Source of the DNA: Halobacillus ihumii
GTDB lineage: Bacteria; Bacillota; Bacilli; Bacillales; Halobacillaceae
DNA: 64,000 nucleotides
Direction of reading: 5' to 3'
NCBI RefSeq assembly: GCF_902726645.1
Contig: NZ_CACVAO010000001.1
Coordinates: forward strand, 3,146,764 to 3,210,763
The position numbers and the translations under genes are program-made. Numbering within the stretch: the first letter of the stretch is position 1; the number at the start of each line of letters is the position of its first letter. This document shows, piece after piece, positions 51,980 through 60,671 of the stretch. The notes under the pieces were generated by a model. The model did no database searches. It was given only the letters and a program-made list of their open reading frames with translations, and had not been told where the DNA came from.

Positions 51980-53147
51980 AGGTCGATTTGGAGATTTTGG
52001 AGGAAAATATGTCCCAGAAACATTAATGGGACCGCTGCAGGAACTGGAAGAAGAATTAAATAAAGCGATGGATGACCCAGCTTTTTTGCAGGAGTATCAT
52101 GATGTGTTGAAGGAATATGCCGGTCGTCCGACCTCTTTAAGTTTTGCTGATCAAATGACAGAATATCTAGGCGGAGCGAAAATTTATCTAAAAAGAGAGG
52201 ATTTGAACCATACCGGGGCCCATAAAATGAATAATGCAATTGGCCAGGCATTACTTGCTAAACGGATGGGAAAAAAGAGAATCCTTGCTGAAACAGGAGC
52301 TGGTCAGCATGGTGTAGCAGCTGCGACCGTAGCAGCTAAGTTCGGCCTTGAATGCCAGGTGTTTATGGGCGAAGAAGATATTCGCCGCCAGGAATTGAAT
52401 GTGTTCCGTATGAAATTACTCGGTGCGAAGGTCACTCCGGTTTCCAGCGGAAATGGGACGTTGAAGGATGCAACAAACGAAGCAATTCGATACTGGGTGG
52501 CGAACTGTGAAGACCATTTCTATTTGATTGGATCTGTGGTGGGTCCGCACCCTTACCCAAGAATGGTCAGAGATTTTCAGCGAGTGATTGGGGATGAATC
52601 GAAACAGCAATTTCTAGAAGTTGAACCGGAGCTTCCTGACCGGATTTATGCATGTGTCGGCGGAGGAAGTAATGCGATGGGCATGTTTTATCCATTTCTA
52701 GAGGATGCTTCTGAACTGATCGGAGTGGAAGCAGCCGGTAAAGGAGTCGATACTCCTGAACACGCTGCAACGTTGACAAAAGGTAATCCAGGTGTCATAC
52801 ACGGTTCACTGACGTATTTAATGCAAGATGAAAATGGACAAATTACCGAACCTTATTCGATCTCGGCTGGATTAGATTATCCAGGCATTGGTCCAGAACA
52901 CGCTCACCTCTTCCAAACGAAGCGTGTCAGATATGAGTCGATTACCGATCAAGAGGCACTGCATGCGTTGAAGCTTTTGACAGAACAAGAAGGGATTATC
53001 CCAGCGATTGAAAGCGCCCATGCGCTGGCCCAGGCCTTTAAAGAAGCGGGACATATGAGCTCCGATCAAACGATCCTGATTAATCTATCAGGACGTGGAG
53101 ATAAAGATATGGCCACATTAATGCAGCATTTTCAGGAGGAGGAGTAA
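51954..53147 (+). CDS. trpB: Tryptophan synthase beta chain
   Basis: 397-residue PLP enzyme making tryptophan from indole and serine. The PLP lysine is in [16 protein letters not shown] (about residue 89); ETGAGQHG and [10 protein letters not shown] (phosphate grip) are present. Start ATG 51954 inside trpF, with GAGGTGG ahead. One base separates it from trpA, its complex partner. Confidence 0.95.
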   Translation: MLQVFPDVKGRFGDFGGKYVPETLMGPLQELEEELNKAMDDPAFLQEYHDVLKEYAGRPTSLSFADQMTEYLGGAKIYLKREDLNHTGAHKMNNAIGQALLAKRMGKKRILAETGAGQHGVAAATVAAKFGLECQVFMGEEDIRRQELNVFRMKLLGAKVTPVSSGNGTLKDATNEAIRYWVANCEDHFYLIGSVVGPHPYPRMVRDFQRVIGDESKQQFLEVEPELPDRIYACVGGGSNAMGMFYPFLEDASELIGVEAAGKGVDTPEHAATLTKGNPGVIHGSLTYLMQDENGQITEPYSISAGLDYPGIGPEHAHLFQTKRVRYESITDQEALHALKLLTEQEGIIPAIESAHALAQAFKEAGHMSSDQTILINLSGRGDKDMATLMQHFQEEE

Positions 53148-53148
53148 C

Positions 53149-53949
53149 ATGCTCACGAAAACATCTTTCCAGGGAAAACTAACGAAAACCGAAGATTTGT
53201 TTATTCCTTTTATTGTAGCGGGCGATCCAACACCGGAACTTACAATTGAGTTTGCCCTTCGATTACAGGAAGCGGGGGCAGATGTTCTTGAGCTTGGTAT
53301 TCCTTATTCAGATCCACTGGCAGATGGACCGACGATCCAGCGTGCTGCTCAACGTGCCTTGAAAAATGAGATGTCGTTGACGAAAGCCATTGAACTTGTA
53401 CCTGAAATGCGCCAGGCTGGTTTGCAAATCCCCGTCGTTATTTTCACCTATTATAACCCCGTGATGCAGCTGGGCTACGACCAATTCTTTGAATTGCTTG
53501 ATGCGAACGGGGCTGAAGGGGTGCTGATCCCTGATTTACCATTTGAAGAAAGCGAAGACATTCGTAAGCTGGCTTCTGAACGAAATGTTGAATTTATCTC
53601 ACTTGTCGCCCCAAATTCAGACAAACGAATCAAACAAATTGCCGAACACGCGAATGGGTTTCTCTATTGTGTTTCCACACTTGGTGTTACAGGGGAACGA
53701 AACGAAATGTCTTCAGACGTCATAACTTTTATCAAAAAAGTAAAAGAGCACAGCTCTGTACCTGTTGCGGTAGGATTCGGGATTTCGACAAATGAACACG
53801 TCAACCTCGTACGCGAACACGCAGACGGTGTCATTATCGGTAGTAAAATTATTCGCTTGATCGAAGAAGAGCTGGAGGCATTTGAGAATGGGAAATCGGC
53901 AGACGCTCTTTATCGTTTTTACCAGGGTGTTTATGAACTTGTAAAGTAG
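53149..53949 (+). CDS. trpA: Tryptophan synthase alpha chain
   Basis: 266-residue TIM-barrel subunit that cleaves indole-glycerol phosphate. Motifs: catalytic LELGIPYSDPLADGPTIQ (Glu and Asp), VLIPDLPFEES and GVTGERNEM; GFGISTNEHV closes the phosphate site. Its TAG stop is also the first triplet of the TRAP-like site before trpG. Confidence 0.94.
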   Translation: MLTKTSFQGKLTKTEDLFIPFIVAGDPTPELTIEFALRLQEAGADVLELGIPYSDPLADGPTIQRAAQRALKNEMSLTKAIELVPEMRQAGLQIPVVIFTYYNPVMQLGYDQFFELLDANGAEGVLIPDLPFEESEDIRKLASERNVEFISLVAPNSDKRIKQIAEHANGFLYCVSTLGVTGERNEMSSDVITFIKKVKEHSSVPVAVGFGISTNEHVNLVREHADGVIIGSKIIRLIEEELEAFENGKSADALYRFYQGVYELVK

Positions 53950-53984
53950 GATAGGGAGCTAGAGCATAGAGGAGTTGAGCAGAG
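53947..53984 (+). promoter_or_regulatory. TRAP-like site over the trpG ribosome binding site
   Basis: Eight TAG/GAG triplets (53947, 53952, 53956, 53960, 53967, 53972, 53977, 53982) with mostly one- or two-base spacers cover the trpA stop, the AGAGGAG Shine-Dalgarno and the first base of the trpG GTG. In B. subtilis TRAP represses trpG translation through such a site. Confidence 0.75.
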
Positions 53985-54568
53985 TGATTTATATGATCGA
54001 CCATTACGATTCATTTACCTACAACATCGTTCAATACTTAGGTGAGCTAGGTGAAGAGATTATTGTCCGACGTAATGATCAGGTGAGTATAGCGGAAATA
54101 GAGCAATTACAGCCAGACTTGTTATTGTTGTCACCAGGCCCATGCTCCCCAGATGAAACAGGGCTATCGATGGAAGTCATTAAGCACTTTAAAGAAGATA
54201 TGCCGATTTTTGGAGTATGCCTCGGTCATCAAGCAATTGCCCAAAGCTTTGGAGGAAAGGTAGTTCGTGCGGATCAACTCATGCACGGGAAGTCTTCACA
54301 AATTCATCATGATGCCCAAGGTATTTATGAAGGGCTGAGCAATCCAATGGAAGCGATGCGCTATCATTCATTAATTGTGGATCTCGATGGATTGCCAGAG
54401 TGCTTTGAAGTGACAGCGGCAACGGTAGAAGGAGAAATCATGGGAATCCGCCATGTAAGCCTGCCGATAGAAGGAGTGCAATTTCACCCGGAATCAATTG
54501 GAACTGGGGATGGAAAGCGATTGTTGAATAATTTAATAAAACAACGAATAAAAGCTATTATTTCTTGA
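53984..54568 (+). CDS. trpG: Anthranilate/aminodeoxychorismate synthase glutamine amidotransferase
   Basis: 194-residue class-I glutaminase. Catalytic Cys in FGVCLGHQAIAQ (about residue 79) and the His-Glu pair in VQFHPESIGT. It supplies ammonia to TrpE and probably also to PabB. GTG 53984 gives the family N-terminus (M)IYMIDHYDSFTYN and the exact length of B. subtilis PabA. In B. subtilis the gene is in the folate operon; here it closes the trp operon, with a TRAP-like site over its start. Confidence 0.9.
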   Translation: MIYMIDHYDSFTYNIVQYLGELGEEIIVRRNDQVSIAEIEQLQPDLLLLSPGPCSPDETGLSMEVIKHFKEDMPIFGVCLGHQAIAQSFGGKVVRADQLMHGKSSQIHHDAQGIYEGLSNPMEAMRYHSLIVDLDGLPECFEVTAATVEGEIMGIRHVSLPIEGVQFHPESIGTGDGKRLLNNLIKQRIKAIIS

Positions 54569-54573
54569 CTAAT

Positions 54574-54609
54574 AAGGCCAGCTGGCAGACAAATGCCAGC
54601 TGGCCTTTG
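54574..54609 (+). terminator. Terminator of the trp operon
   Basis: AAGGCCAGCTGGCA paired with TGCCAGCTGGCCTT around GACAAA; short T-run. Confidence 0.85.
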
Positions 54610-54792
54610 TGGGTATTTAGACTTATTTTTTCTGTATCCTTTAGCTGTCTGGCGACCATTTATTTAAAGTTTCGCAATTATAATTCAATTTCTCTATGCT
54701 ATGCCATAGAGGTAATAAAGTAGTTTGTGAAAAACTTACATACTTCATAATCGCGACAAATAGGCACTTTTTTAGAAAATAAAAGCTATTTT

Positions 54793-54811
54793 CACAATGT
54801 GTGAAATTGTG
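54793..54811. promoter_or_regulatory. Inverted repeat upstream of the symporter gene
   Basis: CACAATGTGTGAAATTGTG, arms CACAAT/ATTGTG, about 118 bases before the start; possible operator. Nothing else is recognised in 54610-54928. Confidence 0.4.
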
Positions 54812-54928
54812 TTAGGTTAGATAACGTTGTGCCAGCGAGCTCGTATAACACATTGGAATTGGGAAAAAATAGTCTAGACGGTGAAAGTTGATTTTATAGT
54901 TTATTTTATGGGAGTTGAGTATGTAATT

Positions 54929-56341
54929 ATGGAATTACAAAATGATCCGACATTACTTTGGTTTATCGGACTTTATGCCGTCGTTATGGTCGGTATTGGA
55001 ATATTCACATCAAAAAAAGTGTCAGGAAGTGAAGACTTCGTTCTGGCCGGAAAGAGTTTAGGACCATTCGTATTAATGGGAACACTGCTCGCTACATGGA
55101 CAGGCAGCGGAAGTATTTCCGGCGGGGAGACCTCAATGGCCTTTAGTTACGGAATTTGGCCTGCATTAATGCTGATGCTTCCAACGTTATTAGGTATTAT
55201 TGTCCTCTATGTTATTGCACCAAAAATCCGCGAATTCGGTAAATTTACAGTATCAGGCATTCTGCAGGCGAAATATGGCCGTAAGTCCCGGAATATAGCC
55301 AGTGTAATTATTATCCTTGCCTATGTGGGAATTGTGTCTTATCAGATGAAAGGCTTTGGCTTTATCTTAAATCTGACCACAGGCATGTCAGTGGGATTAG
55401 GGACACTGCTTGGCGGTATCTTGATAATCTTTTTAGCCATGATCGGCGGATTGCGTTCTGTATCCCAAACTGATGCAATCAGCGGCTTTTTAATGGTCGG
55501 CGGACTCATCATTACGGTACCTACGATTATTGCAGTCGCAGGCGGCTGGGGAGACATCGTGGCCAACGTCCCAGAATCCCATATGACAGCGACTGGCGGT
55601 TTAACAACCATACAGCTTATGGGGTACCTGCTTCCGTCACTGTTTCTGCTATTAGGTGACCAAAATATGTACCAGCGTCTTGCCTCATCAAAAGGCGACA
55701 GCTCTGCTAAAAAGGGCCAAATCGGCTGGCTGATTGCAATGATTGTCATTTCACCATCGATTTCCATTATCGCCTTTGCTTCACGCTCCATTTTTCCAGA
55801 TATTGATCCTGGAATGGCCTTGATGGCAACAACGCTCGCACTGCCAACAGTGATTGGCGGGATCTTACTTGCTTCAGCAGCATCCTTTATCATTACGACA
55901 GGTAACTCATACCTGCTATCTGCAGCGACCAACCTGACGTATGATATTTATAACAATTATGTAGATAAGGAAGCCTCAGACAAAAAGTTATTAGGGATGA
56001 CACGTCTGTTCATCGTTATCCTGGGTGTGCTTTCTTACCTGCTAATCAGCTATTTCCCAACCGTACTCAGCGTACAGATGTACGCTTACACCGTTTACGG
56101 AGCTGGTTTAACACCAGCATTGCTCGCCGTTTTCTTCTGGAAACGTGTCAACGCGATCGGCGGTATTTCTTCCATGCTCTCAGGTGTTGTGGCCACACTA
56201 GTATGGGAACTGATCTTGCAAAAACCGTTCGATATCAATAGTGTCGTTATCGCTGTTCCGATTGCTGTTATTGTCTTGATTGTTGTCACACTGGTGACGA
56301 CAAATGGCAATGGACAGAATCGTGAACCAGTGAATGCTTAA
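54929..56341 (+). CDS. Sodium:solute symporter (SSS family)
   Basis: 470-residue secondary transporter with about thirteen membrane segments. Family features: LAGKSLGPFVLMGTLLATWTG, the region MIGGLRSVSQTDAISGFLM, and LASAASFIITTGNSYLLSAATN. It would use Na+ to take up a solute; substrate not readable. ATG 54929 (MELQNDPTLLW) puts the first membrane segment near the N-terminus; a GTG at 54881 adds 16 unlikely residues. The operon is monocistronic, with a terminator right after. Confidence 0.85.
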   Translation: MELQNDPTLLWFIGLYAVVMVGIGIFTSKKVSGSEDFVLAGKSLGPFVLMGTLLATWTGSGSISGGETSMAFSYGIWPALMLMLPTLLGIIVLYVIAPKIREFGKFTVSGILQAKYGRKSRNIASVIIILAYVGIVSYQMKGFGFILNLTTGMSVGLGTLLGGILIIFLAMIGGLRSVSQTDAISGFLMVGGLIITVPTIIAVAGGWGDIVANVPESHMTATGGLTTIQLMGYLLPSLFLLLGDQNMYQRLASSKGDSSAKKGQIGWLIAMIVISPSISIIAFASRSIFPDIDPGMALMATTLALPTVIGGILLASAASFIITTGNSYLLSAATNLTYDIYNNYVDKEASDKKLLGMTRLFIVILGVLSYLLISYFPTVLSVQMYAYTVYGAGLTPALLAVFFWKRVNAIGGISSMLSGVVATLVWELILQKPFDINSVVIAVPIAVIVLIVVTLVTTNGNGQNREPVNA

Positions 56342-56353
56342 TAAGGAATGTGT

Positions 56354-56384
56354 AAGCCTCTCTACAGTTAGTTGTAGGGAGGTT
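56354..56384 (+). terminator. Terminator after the symporter gene
   Basis: AAGCCTCTCTACA / TGTAGGGAGGTTT stem with a GU pair, then TATATTTTT. Confidence 0.75.
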
Positions 56385-56402
56385 TATATTTTTATGAAAT
56401 AT

Positions 56403-56515
56403 GCAATTATGGTTTAGTTTCGCGCAATTAAGTTTGGATTTGTGCAATTAATAAAAATAAAATGCAATAAATGATAATTTTGGGCAATTAACAGCTTTTC
56501 CGTGTAATAATTTTT
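56403..56515. repeat. Six-unit degenerate tandem repeat, 20-21 base period
   Basis: The core GCAATTA (variants GCAATAA, GTAATAA) recurs at 56403, 56424, 56444, 56464, 56484 and 56504, i.e. steps of 21, 20, 20, 20, 20. Bases between cores vary freely. It is the same kind of structure as the array at 31533 but with another core. Confidence 0.7.
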
Positions 56516-56525
56516 GTGAAAAGTA

Positions 56526-56554
56526 TTGATTACAGAAAGTGAAAACGATATAAT
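56526..56554 (+). promoter_or_regulatory. SigA promoter of the tRNA-Ala gene
   Basis: TTGATT, 17-base spacer, TATAAT, 20 bases before the tRNA 5' end. Confidence 0.75.
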
Positions 56555-56573
56555 GATTAATGTCGATTCAGAC

Positions 56574-56618
56574 GGGGCATTAGCTCAGCTGGGAGAGCGC
56601 TACACTGGCAGTGTAGAG
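56574..56618 (+). tRNA. tRNA-Ala(GGC), 5' part, interrupted by an integrated element
   Basis: GGGGCAT acceptor strand, D-arm (GCTCAGCTGGGAGAGC) and anticodon arm CTACA-CTGGCAG-TGTAG with anticodon GGC are intact. After AG the sequence stops resembling a tRNA: no variable loop, T-arm (GGTTCGA) or acceptor 3' strand follows. A tyrosine recombinase gene begins 127 bases on, so this is the left junction of an element inserted at the anticodon arm. Confidence 0.85.
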
Positions 56619-56640
56619 AAACGTTAAAACCGCTCTACAT
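56601..56640. mobile_element. Probable left attachment site of the element
   Basis: The palindromic anticodon arm CTACACTGGCAGTGTAG and, 15 bases after it, CTCTACA (complementary to TGTAGAG) give the paired arms expected of a tyrosine-recombinase crossover region. The exact core cannot be fixed without the right end. Confidence 0.5.
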
Positions 56641-56744
56641 ACCTTATATAATAGGCAATTGCTCTGTTTTAGTATTATAGTCATTACAAGACCATATGAG
56701 AGATGAATTTGACCTGCTTACACATAATGTAAGGAGGATTTTTT

Positions 56745-57653
56745 ATGTTGGTTGAGATGAGTTTTAAAGAGCTAATTGCTGAAAAAAGGTTTCAAGGGTT
56801 GACGGAAAACAGCATTACATCTTATGTGAATTTGTTTAGTGACTTTGGGAAATGGCTTCGCAAAGAAGGGGTTAAAGATACACAAGATTTAACTTCCTCT
56901 GTTATTAAAGGATACTTGATGTACTGCAAGGAAAAAGGGAATAAGCCAAAGTCTATTAATAGTAAATTAAAGTTGTTGCGAGCATGGGTTCGTTGGATGA
57001 TTGATGAAGATATAATCGATAAGGACATCTGTAAAAACATTAAGTTAGTAAGGGAAGACGATTCACCTAAAATAGTTAGAGAAGAAGACATTCACTTGGC
57101 TTTAAGGCATCTTAGAAGGAAAAAGAGAAGAGAGGATAGTTTATACTCTATTAGAAATCATACGATTATGATTACTCTTATTGGAACTGGTCTAAGAGTA
57201 AGTGAACTAGTTAGTCTGAATTGGAATGATATTGACTTTAATGATTGGCTTATAACCATAAGGACTAGTAAGAGTAGAAAGAGGGGCTCAATACCTCTTT
57301 CAGAAGCTCTGGCAAAGGAATTAAAGTCTTGGAGAGATTATGTACAAGACAACTTTAAAGAAGCTCCAGAAGCGGTTTTTGTAACTCGTGAGGGTAAGAG
57401 AATAACGAGGAACGGAGTCCAACTATTTATAAAGCGGCTGAAGAAAGACTTAGGCATACAAGGTGACTTTTCCCCTCATGCTATGCGTAACGTATTTATT
57501 AAACGATTGTTGATGAATAAAGCTAACCTGAGAGAAATACAACTCTTAGCTAGGCATTCTAAGATTGAAGTAACAAGACAGTATATTGGTTACTTCCAGC
57601 ATGAATTGAAAGAAGTTTTAGATGAGCATGACCCATTAAGGGGGTTAATATAG
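56745..57653 (+). CDS. int: Tyrosine recombinase (element integrase)
   Basis: 302-residue XerC/D-like integrase. An N-terminal SAM-like core-binding domain (about 8-95) is followed by the catalytic domain with Arg in GTGLRVSELVSLNW, the HAMRN box (HxxR) in FSPHAMRNVF, a second His in LLARHSKIEVTRQY and the nucleophile Tyr in TRQYIGYF. No AP2-like arm-binding domain is evident. ATG 56745 has an ideal AAGGAGG. Its position beside a broken tRNA marks it as the enzyme that inserted the element. Confidence 0.92.
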   Translation: MLVEMSFKELIAEKRFQGLTENSITSYVNLFSDFGKWLRKEGVKDTQDLTSSVIKGYLMYCKEKGNKPKSINSKLKLLRAWVRWMIDEDIIDKDICKNIKLVREDDSPKIVREEDIHLALRHLRRKKRREDSLYSIRNHTIMITLIGTGLRVSELVSLNWNDIDFNDWLITIRTSKSRKRGSIPLSEALAKELKSWRDYVQDNFKEAPEAVFVTREGKRITRNGVQLFIKRLKKDLGIQGDFSPHAMRNVFIKRLLMNKANLREIQLLARHSKIEVTRQYIGYFQHELKEVLDEHDPLRGLI

Positions 57654-57685
57654 AGGGGGAGGAGTTACATCTCCCTCTATATCTT

Positions 57686-58831
57686 TTACAAAATTAAATT
57701 AAGTCTTTTTTCTACTTTCTGTAATTCATGTTCGTCCCAAAAACTAAAATTAAATTGTGTTTTTTGATTAACACAGTCTAACGCTGTTTTGAAAAACCTA
57801 TCTGAATATATTTTCTTCTTAGGTTGATTTGCTGGGTGTGCTATAAGGAAATCGATATCCAAATTATTTTCTTTATCATATTGAGATAAAGTAACCCTTA
57901 TGTCTCCTAAAGCACTTTTGTTGTCATATGAATTATCTATTCTTGCTAAGACAAGTATCTTTTTTATAGTTTCTTCATCGTTCATAACAAAATATGCTCT
58001 TAGATTGCCATGTGGTTGTGGGAGTGAGTAACTTTCATCTTCATCCTTCCATTTGAGGTTAAAAATATCATCTTGTTTTTCAGCATTTCGGAGCTTTAAA
58101 ACTCTATCTAATCTTTTCTGGAATTTATTTTTCTCAATAGCATCAAAGTTTTCATCAATTATTTCTTGTGTATCACTACTTGGAGTTTGCTGAAATTTTT
58201 TCTCCATATTTTCAAGCTGTTTTATTAAATGTGAATTTTCAGCCTTTAGCTTATTGTTCTCGCTAGTAATTTGTGCAACATGAAGAGCAAGTTTTTCATT
58301 ACTTTCTATGTCTTTTCTAGATATCCAACCAACTATGTTGCTATCTAGTTTTAGTTCAGACAATTTTCTAATTATAGCAAGTTTTATGTCCTTAGTATCC
58401 TCGCAAAATTCAGAAGTTTTACTAAGTACCTTTCTTTTAAACTCCTCAAATTGGTGTGGGTTTTGTCTTTCATAAACATCGTTAATAGATTTACCTTCTA
58501 TTTTCACTTTATTTTCTAAGGCTTGCTCTTCCATTACTAAGGCGAATCTGGGTTTTTTTAATTCTCCAGCATAATCATATTCCCAATGAGTATAGCTTTT
58601 CTGACTTGTTGACTCGATTGAACCGTATCTACCTCCAAGGATAAGTAAATAAACATCTGATTCTTGTATCCATTTTTTTATGGTTTCCTTTTGGGTTTCA
58701 TCCCCTGCCCGAAAGAGCTCCATACCAGCTGGAATATGCCCTGCGCTAATTACAGCTTCTACAGCTGCTTCTCGTTCACTTAATAGGTCTGTATATGTTG
58801 ATGATATAAATACCTGTAATTTTTTATTCAT
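57686..58831 (-). CDS. DUF4062-domain protein with coiled coil; possible defence protein
   Basis: 381 residues. The N-terminal DUF4062 domain starts VFISSTYTDLLSEREAAVEA and continues with IPAGMELF and LLILGGRYGS, as in the TIR-like/DUF4062 domains found in many multi-domain signalling and immune-type proteins. A coiled coil (about 180-215, ITSENNKLKAENSHLIKQLE) follows, and then a C-terminal domain of about 150 residues I do not recognise. It is the only main minus-strand gene of the element. A role in sensing infection is inferred from family and location only. Confidence 0.75.
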   Translation of the reverse strand: MNKKLQVFISSTYTDLLSEREAAVEAVISAGHIPAGMELFRAGDETQKETIKKWIQESDVYLLILGGRYGSIESTSQKSYTHWEYDYAGELKKPRFALVMEEQALENKVKIEGKSINDVYERQNPHQFEEFKRKVLSKTSEFCEDTKDIKLAIIRKLSELKLDSNIVGWISRKDIESNEKLALHVAQITSENNKLKAENSHLIKQLENMEKKFQQTPSSDTQEIIDENFDAIEKNKFQKRLDRVLKLRNAEKQDDIFNLKWKDEDESYSLPQPHGNLRAYFVMNDEETIKKILVLARIDNSYDNKSALGDIRVTLSQYDKENNLDIDFLIAHPANQPKKKIYSDRFFKTALDCVNQKTQFNFSFWDEHELQKVEKRLNLIL

Positions 58832-59069
58832 TATTTTCCCCCTGAAATATTTCCCATTTAATTCTATAATTATACTAACATAAAACCACTTTACAGAATG
58901 TGAAGTGGTCTTTTCTGTAATTTTATTAAAGTAATTATCTTACTTAGCTCAGGTGGGTTTTTAATTATGTTATTAGTTGGTGTAACAGTAACTTACTGAG
59001 TTAATAATTAACTGAATATTCAAAAAAATTAATTGACAGGCGTAGTGGCAGTGTTTTAATCTAATATAT

Positions 59070-59342
59070 GTGGTGGTTTTCAAAAATATTTTTTGCCATA
59101 AAGATGATTTGAGTATAGATGACTTTATTAATTACATGGAGCCTTCCCCTGATAATATCGAAAAGTCGACAAGGCGACTATTACAACAATTCCAATACTC
59201 TATGAATCTTTTGAATATGGAGGATGAAATGGGGGTAGAAAATTCAGAAGAGCAATATGATACTAAAGACTTAATCAATCTCATCGAAAAAACGGAAAAG
59301 ATTTTAAAAGTGTATAAAGCAAAAAAAATAAGTCACCTTTAG
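59070..59342 (+). CDS. Small hypothetical acidic protein, start uncertain
   Basis: 90-residue frame, helical and acidic (DDLSIDDFINYMEPSPDN, then EEQYDTKDLINLIEKTEKIL). No family recognised and no good ribosome site before GTG 59070. An ATG at 59068 in the neighbouring frame reads MWWFSKIFF before hitting a stop; one extra T in the T6 run at 59092 would join it to this ORF. It may thus be a frameshifted gene. Confidence 0.4.
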   Translation: MVVFKNIFCHKDDLSIDDFINYMEPSPDNIEKSTRRLLQQFQYSMNLLNMEDEMGVENSEEQYDTKDLINLIEKTEKILKVYKAKKISHL

Positions 59343-59871
59343 CTGCTATTTAACTAAACAGAATTAGGATATTTAATAAGATAGAAGAGTAAGGGGGATA
59401 ATTAACACATTTTAACCCTTGCTTATTTTGTGGAAGCCTATAAGTACACTCAGCCACACCAATGACGGTGTAAAATACCCGATACGAAGCGGATTTTTAG
59501 GGTAGGGAAGCCAATGATAATACTTATTAGATTAGTATTTATATTGGAGTTTTCGAAGCTAGTATAAATTTATATTACTGTTCCTTAAGTGAAGAAAATC
59601 TGCTGCCCCAATAGGTATGAAAAGAATTTCTGTGAATTTGAGTTTATGAACAGGAAAAAGTAAAAAAAAGATTTTGTTTCGAAAAAAACACTTGACACGA
59701 TAATCATGAAAAAATGCTCTAATTCGTTAGCTTTTTCCTAGCATTTTTGGGGTTCAAATGGCTAAATCCTTATTTAGTATAATTAACCATAGAAAGTAAC
59801 TTGTGAATCTGAATGAAGTACATGCTTACTAGTTCTATTTAGCAGTAGCTTTCAATTTCATATAGAAAGGG
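59343..59871. other. Gene-free stretch in the element
   Basis: AT-rich, with no ORF above about 40 codons. It holds an ACACC/GGTGT hairpin near 59457-59473 and, at 59712-59745, AAAATGCT / AGCATTTT with T-run, which looks like a terminator. No RNA gene was recognised. Confidence 0.5.
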
Positions 59872-59883
59872 TTGCACCAGCAA

Positions 59884-60366
59884 TTGGAAAAGAAATGCAG
59901 TAAATGTAAAAGAATTAAATTGATTTCGGAATTCTATAAAAATCGAGCTAGAAAAGGCGGACATGAAAATTATTGTAAAGAGTGTTCAAATAAACGAAAG
60001 AAGGAACGTAGCAACAATGGAGGCAACTTTTCGGAGAAAGTTAAAAAGGAAGCTTATGAGAAATATGGTCATAAGTGCCAAATTTGTGGTTATAGAAATA
60101 ATTTGCAAGTAGACCATATATTGGCGCAAATAGTATCAAACACAAAGAAATCAAGCGTTATTGAAAACGCTTGGATATTATGTGGTCCATGTAACATGAA
60201 AAAAGGGAATCGAATAATAATGGAATTGATTAGGAAAGTGCCAAAGCATATATTGGGAGGTATGTTATCAAAAAAATACGCTGAAGCAATTGTTAAAGGT
60301 CGATACGAGAAAAAGCCTTTTTCTATTAGTGGAAAGCACTACATTGAGGTTATAGTCAAATTCTAA
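59884..60366 (+). CDS. HNH endonuclease with N-terminal zinc ribbon
   Basis: 160-residue protein. The start CSKCKRIKLISEFYKN with the later YCKECSNK forms a four-Cys zinc ribbon; the HNH motif is CQICGYRNNLQVDHILAQ followed by CGPCNMKKGN (about residues 69-120). It probably cuts DNA. The start is uncertain: TTG 59872 is too near the AAAGGG site, TTG 59884 is at 12 bases, so 59884 is given. Such small HNH proteins occur in phages, homing elements and restriction loci. Confidence 0.75.
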   Translation: MEKKCSKCKRIKLISEFYKNRARKGGHENYCKECSNKRKKERSNNGGNFSEKVKKEAYEKYGHKCQICGYRNNLQVDHILAQIVSNTKKSSVIENAWILCGPCNMKKGNRIIMELIRKVPKHILGGMLSKKYAEAIVKGRYEKKPFSISGKHYIEVIVKF

Positions 60367-60441
60367 CATAATATTTATTCTAATGAAAGTTAAAGTACAC
60401 CAAAAAAATAGGTGGATATTAGAGTAATAGCTGAAAATACC

Positions 60442-60498
60442 ACCCTGAAATTAGGTGACCCTCCACAAAACCCCACTTGAAAATCAGGTAACCCTCTA
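60442..60498. repeat. Two imperfect direct repeats upstream of the HTH gene
   Basis: CCTGAAATTAGGTGACCCTC and TTGAAAATCAGGTAACCCTC, about 33 bases apart, share a GGTnACCCTC core. They lie 175-230 bases before the helix-turn-helix gene, as iterons do before plasmid initiators. Confidence 0.5.
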
Positions 60499-60595
60499 AC
60501 TGTATTTACCATAGTATTTGCTTAAGGTATTTAGCGATTTCGTAAGGGGAATAGATAGAAGAATATTAGATAAAAGAATTATAGTAGATAGAAAT

Positions 60596-60629
60596 GAAGG
60601 GGCAGTCGGCAAAGCCTCCTCCCCTTTCA
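60596..60629 (+). terminator. GC-rich hairpin before the HTH gene
   Basis: GAAGGGG...CCCCTTTC arms with an inner GGC/GCC; it lies 43 bases before the start codon and could terminate or attenuate. Confidence 0.5.
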
Positions 60630-60671
60630 TATAAATTTTCGTGAGTTTAAAGAGAAGGAGAAAATAAATTA

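Noticed and set aside
55342..55932. Long minus-strand ORF inside the symporter gene
   Set aside because: Antisense shadow with proline/isoleucine-rich composition; the plus-strand gene has full family motifs.
56403..56515. Iterons or CRISPR
   Set aside because: Core of seven bases only, free filler and no initiator gene beside it on the chromosomal side.
56619..56744. Restored tRNA 3' half after the junction
   Set aside because: No T-arm (GGTTCGA) or acceptor complement to GGGGCAT was found before the integrase.
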